Shown here piece by piece: positions 60,806 through 64,000 of a DNA stretch of 64,000 nucleotides. The stretch covers positions 617,690-681,689 of the forward strand of contig NZ_JAJALI010000002.1 in the NCBI RefSeq assembly GCF_020523795.1. Reading direction: 5' to 3'. This DNA comes from Ancylobacter sp. Lp-2 (GTDB lineage: Bacteria; Pseudomonadota; Alphaproteobacteria; Rhizobiales; Xanthobacteraceae). Numbering within the stretch: the stretch's first letter is position 1; every line of letters begins with the position of its first letter. Made by a program: the position numbers and the translations under genes. Under the pieces are notes generated by a model. That model worked only from the letters and a program-made list of their open reading frames with translations. It was not told the origin of the DNA and did not search any database.

Positions 60806-61516
60806 TCAGCGGGCGCGTTGACCGAACAGCACCTTCTGCGCGTCCTTGTCGGTGGCGAGATCCACCTTGTTGCGGTCCTCGGCGTTCACCGACAGCCCGC
60901 GCTTCACCGCCGGGCGAGCCAGCATGCGCGCCAGCCAGGCCTTGAGGTTGGGGAACTCCTCGATGTTCTGCCCCTGCCGCTCCCACAGCTTCGACCAGCC
61001 GATGCAGGCCATGTCGGCGATGGAATAGTCGCCGGCGAGGAAGTCGCGGTCGGCGAGGCGGCGGTTCATCACCCCGTAGAGACGGTGCGTCTCGTTGGTG
61101 TAGCGGTCGATGGCGTAGGGCAGCTTTTCCGGCGCGTAGATGCGGAAATGGTGGGTCTGGCCGGCCATCGGCCCCAGCCCGCCCATCTGCCAGAACAGCC
61201 ACTGGTCGACCTCGACCCGCCCGCGCTCGTCGGCGGGGTAGAACAGGCCGGTCTTGCGGCCGAGATACTGCAGGATGGCCCCGGACTCGAACACCGAGAT
61301 CGGCGCGCCGTCCGGCCCCTGCGGGTCGACGATGGCGGGAATCTTGTTGTTGGGCGAGATGGCGAGGAACTCGGGCTTGAACTGATCGCCCTTGGCGATG
61401 TTCACCGGGACGACCTCGTAGGGCAACCCGCACTCTTCCAGCATGATGCTGATCTTCCAGCCGTTCGGAGTCGGCCAGTAATAGAGCTGGATCGGGTTCG
61501 TCTGAAGTTCGGCCAT
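60806..61516 (-). CDS. Glutathione S-transferase, Nu-class-like (YfcG type)
   Basis: Thiol transferase/disulfide-bond reductase of 236 aa, cytoplasmic. The thioredoxin-like N-terminus has LYYWPTPNGWKISIMLEE, where the TPN replaces the catalytic cysteine as in YfcG/YghU, followed by NNKIPAIVD (cis-proline) and FESGAILQYLGRK. The C-terminal helical domain contains DRDFLAGDYSIADMACIGW. The ATG at 61516 follows a GC-rich leader. Likely protects against oxidative stress; physiological substrate unknown. Confidence 0.88.
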   Translation of the reverse strand: MAELQTNPIQLYYWPTPNGWKISIMLEECGLPYEVVPVNIAKGDQFKPEFLAISPNNKIPAIVDPQGPDGAPISVFESGAILQYLGRKTGLFYPADERGRVEVDQWLFWQMGGLGPMAGQTHHFRIYAPEKLPYAIDRYTNETHRLYGVMNRRLADRDFLAGDYSIADMACIGWSKLWERQGQNIEEFPNLKAWLARMLARPAVKRGLSVNAEDRNKVDLATDKDAQKVLFGQRAR

Positions 61517-61846
61517 GGGCGCGCGGCCCTCCACAGTCCCGCCCCCTTTTGGGCGTCTCGCCAACAGAACTAGGGCCGCGCGCGGCGGCTGGCAAGCGGG
61601 CGCGCGGCGGTGGGGCCGCCTGGCCGCCGCTGCCCGCCCGACGGGCGTTTGATCGGGCACGGGCCGACGATCGCCCAGCGCCCCTGCCGCTGCGGCATGA
61701 ATTGGGACAGATTCCGCAAAGTATTCGAAGAGCACATGCGTGTAATGACACAACTTCTTCCTTGAGCGGACGAAGTTGCGACATGGACGGCGCGCTATCC
61801 TTTGCCCCGTCCGCCGCTCCTGGCGGACAGCATGGAGGACCAGCAC
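61517..61846. other. Divergent intergenic region, glutathione transferase / PsiF-repeat gene
   Basis: 330 bases. The left half is very GC-rich leader. The right half, 61690-61800, is AT-richer and probably carries the promoter of the PsiF-repeat gene. A short hairpin GTCCGCC/GGCGGAC (61809-61828) precedes the ribosome site GGAGG. No gene seen. Confidence 0.4.
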
Positions 61847-62155
61847 ATGACACGCAGCCTCTTTACCGGCCGCCACCTGTTCACTGGAATCGCCACCGCG
61901 GCCTTCGTCGTCACCTCCGCCGCGGCGTTCGCCGCCAGCCCCGCCCCGACCGCCCCGGCCGCCGCAGCGCCGGCCGCCACCGCCGCCGATGCCGGCCAGC
62001 CGGCCACGTCCGGCACCGCCGCCAAACCGGCCAAGCTGGCACAGCAGACCAAGCTGAAGAATTGCGAGAAGCAGTGGAGCGCCGGCGAGAAGGGCGGCAA
62101 GCTCAACGACATGACGCGCAAGGCGTTCCTGTCGAGCTGCGTCAAGGGCGCCTGA
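61847..62155 (+). CDS. Exported PsiF-repeat protein
   Basis: Small secreted protein, 102 aa. Sec signal at about residues 1-31 (GIATAAFVVTSAAAFAA), then an Ala/Pro-rich linker (PAPTAPAAAAPAATAADAG). A single PsiF repeat spans about residues 65-100 (QTKLKNCEKQW ... MTRKAFLSSCVKG) with the family's two cysteines. E. coli psiF is phosphate-starvation inducible, but no Pho box was recognised here. GGAGG lies 8 bases before ATG 61847; longer readings from 61802 would spoil the signal peptide. Confidence 0.85.
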   Translation: MTRSLFTGRHLFTGIATAAFVVTSAAAFAASPAPTAPAAAAPAATAADAGQPATSGTAAKPAKLAQQTKLKNCEKQWSAGEKGGKLNDMTRKAFLSSCVKGA

Positions 62156-62175
62156 CGCCCGCCACCGGTATACAG

Positions 62176-62213
62176 GACGGGAACGGCGCCCTCTCCCGCG
62201 CGACGTTCCCGTC
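62176..62213. terminator. Hairpin between convergent genes
   Basis: Perfect 10-base arms GACGGGAACG / CGTTCCCGTC with an 18-base loop, between the PsiF-repeat gene and the convergent acetyltransferase gene. No T run on either strand; possibly a bidirectional, weak terminator. Confidence 0.4.
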
Positions 62214-62260
62214 GCCGCCACCATCGCCGCCGAGGCGGTCAGCCCGAGCGTGGGCCGGCC

Positions 62261-62782
62261 TCACAGCTCCTGCTTGAAGCCGTCGAGCCGCTTCTCGAAG
62301 CCGGCGCGCTCGTAGAAGCGGTGGGCATCGGTCCGCTTCTTGTGCGAGACCAGCTGCAGCGACACCGCCCCGCTCCGGCGCGCCTCGTCCTTGGCGAACG
62401 CCATCATCGCCGAGCCGACGCCGAGCCCGCGCGCCTCGGGGTGCACCTGCACCGCCTCGGCGATGGCGATCAGCGTGCCGTGGCGGGTCAGCGCCCGCAT
62501 CAGCATCAGCTGGAAGGTGCCGAGCACCCTCCCCTGCGCCCGCGCCACATAGAGCGTGGCGCGCGGATCGGCGGCGATGGCCTCGAAGGCCCGCTCATAG
62601 TCGGGAAAATCCGCCGGGTCGGCGCTGTCGCGGGCACCGAACATCGTCTCGCGCGCGAGGATGTCGACGATGGCCCGCAGGTCCTCCCGCCGCGCCTCCT
62701 CGATGATCACCGCGCCGTCAACACCCGGATCGCTCGCGGCCGCGCCGCCGACGCCGGTGTCCGCCTGCCCGCTCGTGCTCAT
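62261..62782 (-). CDS. GNAT-family N-acetyltransferase
   Basis: Acetyl-CoA-dependent acetyltransferase, 173 aa. The acetyl-CoA loop is VQVHPEARGLGVGSAMMAFA, followed by LQLVSHKKRTDAHRFYERAGF, the typical motif B with FYERAGF. The N-terminal 25 residues are Ala/Gly/Asp-rich and may be dispensable. The gene begins 15 bases after gatB on the same strand, so it is probably co-transcribed. Substrate unknown. Confidence 0.88.
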   Translation of the reverse strand: MSTSGQADTGVGGAAASDPGVDGAVIIEEARREDLRAIVDILARETMFGARDSADPADFPDYERAFEAIAADPRATLYVARAQGRVLGTFQLMLMRALTRHGTLIAIAEAVQVHPEARGLGVGSAMMAFAKDEARRSGAVSLQLVSHKKRTDAHRFYERAGFEKRLDGFKQEL

Positions 62783-62797
62783 CGCCGCCCGCCGTGT

Positions 62798-64000
62798 TCA
62801 GATGCCGAGCTTGCCCTTGAGCAGGTCGTTCACCGCCTGCGGGTTGGCCTTGCCGCCGGTCTGCTTCATCACCTGACCGACGAACCAACCGAGCATGGTC
62901 GGCTTGGCGATCACCTGCGCCACCTTGTCGGGGTTGGCGGCGATGATGGCGTCGACCGCCGCCTCGATGGCGCCGGTGTCGGTCACCTGCTTCATGCCGC
63001 GCGCCTCGACGATGGCACGGGGGTCGCCGTCCTTCTCCTCGCCGATGATGATCACCAGCACGTCCTTGGCGATCTTGCCGGAGATGGTCTGGTCGGCGAT
63101 CAGGTCGACGAGGCCGGCGATCTGCGCCGGGGTGATGTGGGTGTCGGACACCGAAAGCCCGGCCGAGTTCGCGAAGGCCGAGACGTCGCCCATGATCCAG
63201 TTGGCCACCGCCTTGGCGTCGCGCTTCGCACCATTATGGGCGACGGCGGCCTCGTAATAATCGGCGGTCGCCTTCTCGGCCACCAGCACGTCGGCGTCAT
63301 AGGACGAGAGGCCGTAGTCGCTGACGAAGCGCGCCTTCTTCTCGTCCGGCAGCTCCGGCAGGTGCGCCGCGAGGTCGTCGACGAAGCCCTGCGAGAATTC
63401 CAGCGGCAGCAGGTCCGGATCAGGGAAGTAGCGGTAGTCGTGCGCCTCTTCCTTGGAGCGCATGGAACGGGTCTCGCCCCTGTTGGGGTCGAACAGCCGC
63501 GTCTCCTGGTCGATGCTGCCGCCATCCTCGATGATGCCGATCTGGCGGCGTGCCTCGACCTCGACCGCCTGGCCGATGAAGCGGATCGAGTTGACGTTCT
63601 TGATCTCGCAGCGCGTGCCGAAATCGTCTCCGGGCTTGCGCACGGAGACGTTGACGTCGGCGCGCAGATTGCCCTTCTCCATGTCGCCGTCGCAGGTGCC
63701 GAGATAGCGCAGGATGGTGCGCAGCTTGGTCACATAGGCCTTGGCTTCCTCGGAGGAGCGCAGGTCCGGCTTGGAGACGATCTCCATCAGCGCCACGCCC
63801 GAGCGGTTGAGGTCGACCAGCGACTGGGTGGGCGAGAGGTCGTGGATCGACTTGCCGGCATCCTGCTCCAGATGCAGGCGCTCGATGCCGACCTCGATCT
63901 GCCCGTCCGCCGTGTCGACCAGCACCACGCCCTCGCCGACGATCGGGCTCTTGTACTGGCTGATCTGGTAGCCCTGCGGCAGGTCCGGGTAGAAGTAGTT
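62798..64000 (-). CDS. gatB: Asp-tRNA(Asn)/Glu-tRNA(Gln) amidotransferase subunit B, partial (N-terminus beyond right edge)
   Basis: Subunit of GatCAB, which converts Glu-tRNA(Gln) and/or Asp-tRNA(Asn) to the amidated form in the cytoplasm. The visible 400 residues start [19 protein letters not shown] and include [45 protein letters not shown] and the C-terminal YqeY-like domain ending [11 protein letters not shown]. About the first 90 residues are outside the window. Reading is open to base 64000. The acetyltransferase gene follows closely. Confidence 0.96.
   Translation of the reverse strand, partial: NYFYPDLPQGYQISQYKSPIVGEGVVLVDTADGQIEVGIERLHLEQDAGKSIHDLSPTQSLVDLNRSGVALMEIVSKPDLRSSEEAKAYVTKLRTILRYLGTCDGDMEKGNLRADVNVSVRKPGDDFGTRCEIKNVNSIRFIGQAVEVEARRQIGIIEDGGSIDQETRLFDPNRGETRSMRSKEEAHDYRYFPDPDLLPLEFSQGFVDDLAAHLPELPDEKKARFVSDYGLSSYDADVLVAEKATADYYEAAVAHNGAKRDAKAVANWIMGDVSAFANSAGLSVSDTHITPAQIAGLVDLIADQTISGKIAKDVLVIIIGEEKDGDPRAIVEARGMKQVTDTGAIEAAVDAIIAANPDKVAQVIAKPTMLGWFVGQVMKQTGGKANPQAVNDLLKGKLGI

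Noticed and set aside
1-64000. CRISPR array, prophage or insertion-sequence transposase
   Set aside because: No regularly spaced direct repeats, phage structural genes or transposase motifs were seen; only small palindromic repeats and a MITE-like element.

Overview
The window is high-GC DNA (roughly two-thirds G+C by eye) from an alphaproteobacterium, most likely of the Hyphomicrobiales. Supporting signs are dense same-strand operons with 1- to 4-base start/stop overlaps, many ABC importers of the polar-amino-acid, urea/amide and ferric types, candidate Irr (ICE) boxes, and intergenic palindromic repeats of a kind common in that order. Genus is not determinable; a Xanthobacteraceae-like organism is only a guess.

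Layout. 1-8413: a hexonate catabolic locus. A double-winged-helix GntR regulator and KDG kinase (kdgK, cut by the left edge) diverge from an operon with a tagaturonate/altronate-type oxidoreductase, a four-gene polar-amino-acid-type ABC importer, an L-galactonate-5-dehydrogenase-like enzyme and altronate dehydratase. Together they would take L-galactonate to tagaturonate, altronate, KDG and KDPG. 8504-12606: a ModE-like regulator, a VOC protein, a BNR-repeat protein with a MoaD-like partner, and a DGPF/YCII protein with an ECF42-type sigma factor. 12655-20507: an amide operon (amiC, amiR, five urea/amide ABC transporter genes, formamidase) preceded by a leader that looks like an ANTAR-responsive antiterminator. 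20534-22571: a MITE-like inverted repeat and a tandem-domain nitrilase. 22771-30640: a GntR regulator with an amino-acid-type ABC importer, a class V aminotransferase, an amidase and an M24 peptidase.

30991-34727 is a ferric ABC importer (+ strand) and 53264-57310 a second, distinct one (- strand); candidate Irr boxes lie near both. Between them, 34966-51010 is an accessory block. It holds a beta-helix/zinc-ribbon/methyltransferase fusion, a TPR/hydrolase fusion, two polysaccharide-pyruvyl-transferase-like proteins, a tandem glycosyltransferase, a small methyltransferase, and a tightly coupled six-gene run: acyl carrier protein, family 2 glycosyltransferase, PhyH oxygenase, fatty-acyl-AMP ligase, second PhyH oxygenase, cytochrome P450. 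This run is the best candidate in the window for an undescribed pathway: an acyl group activated and loaded on a free-standing ACP, oxidised by three oxygenases and linked to sugar chemistry. A DEAD-box helicase follows.

The right end is housekeeping: uracil-type permease, an 800-base gene-poor stretch ending at tRNA-Ser(GCU), a membrane protein, a Nu-class-like glutathione transferase, a PsiF-repeat protein, a GNAT acetyltransferase and gatB (cut by the right edge).
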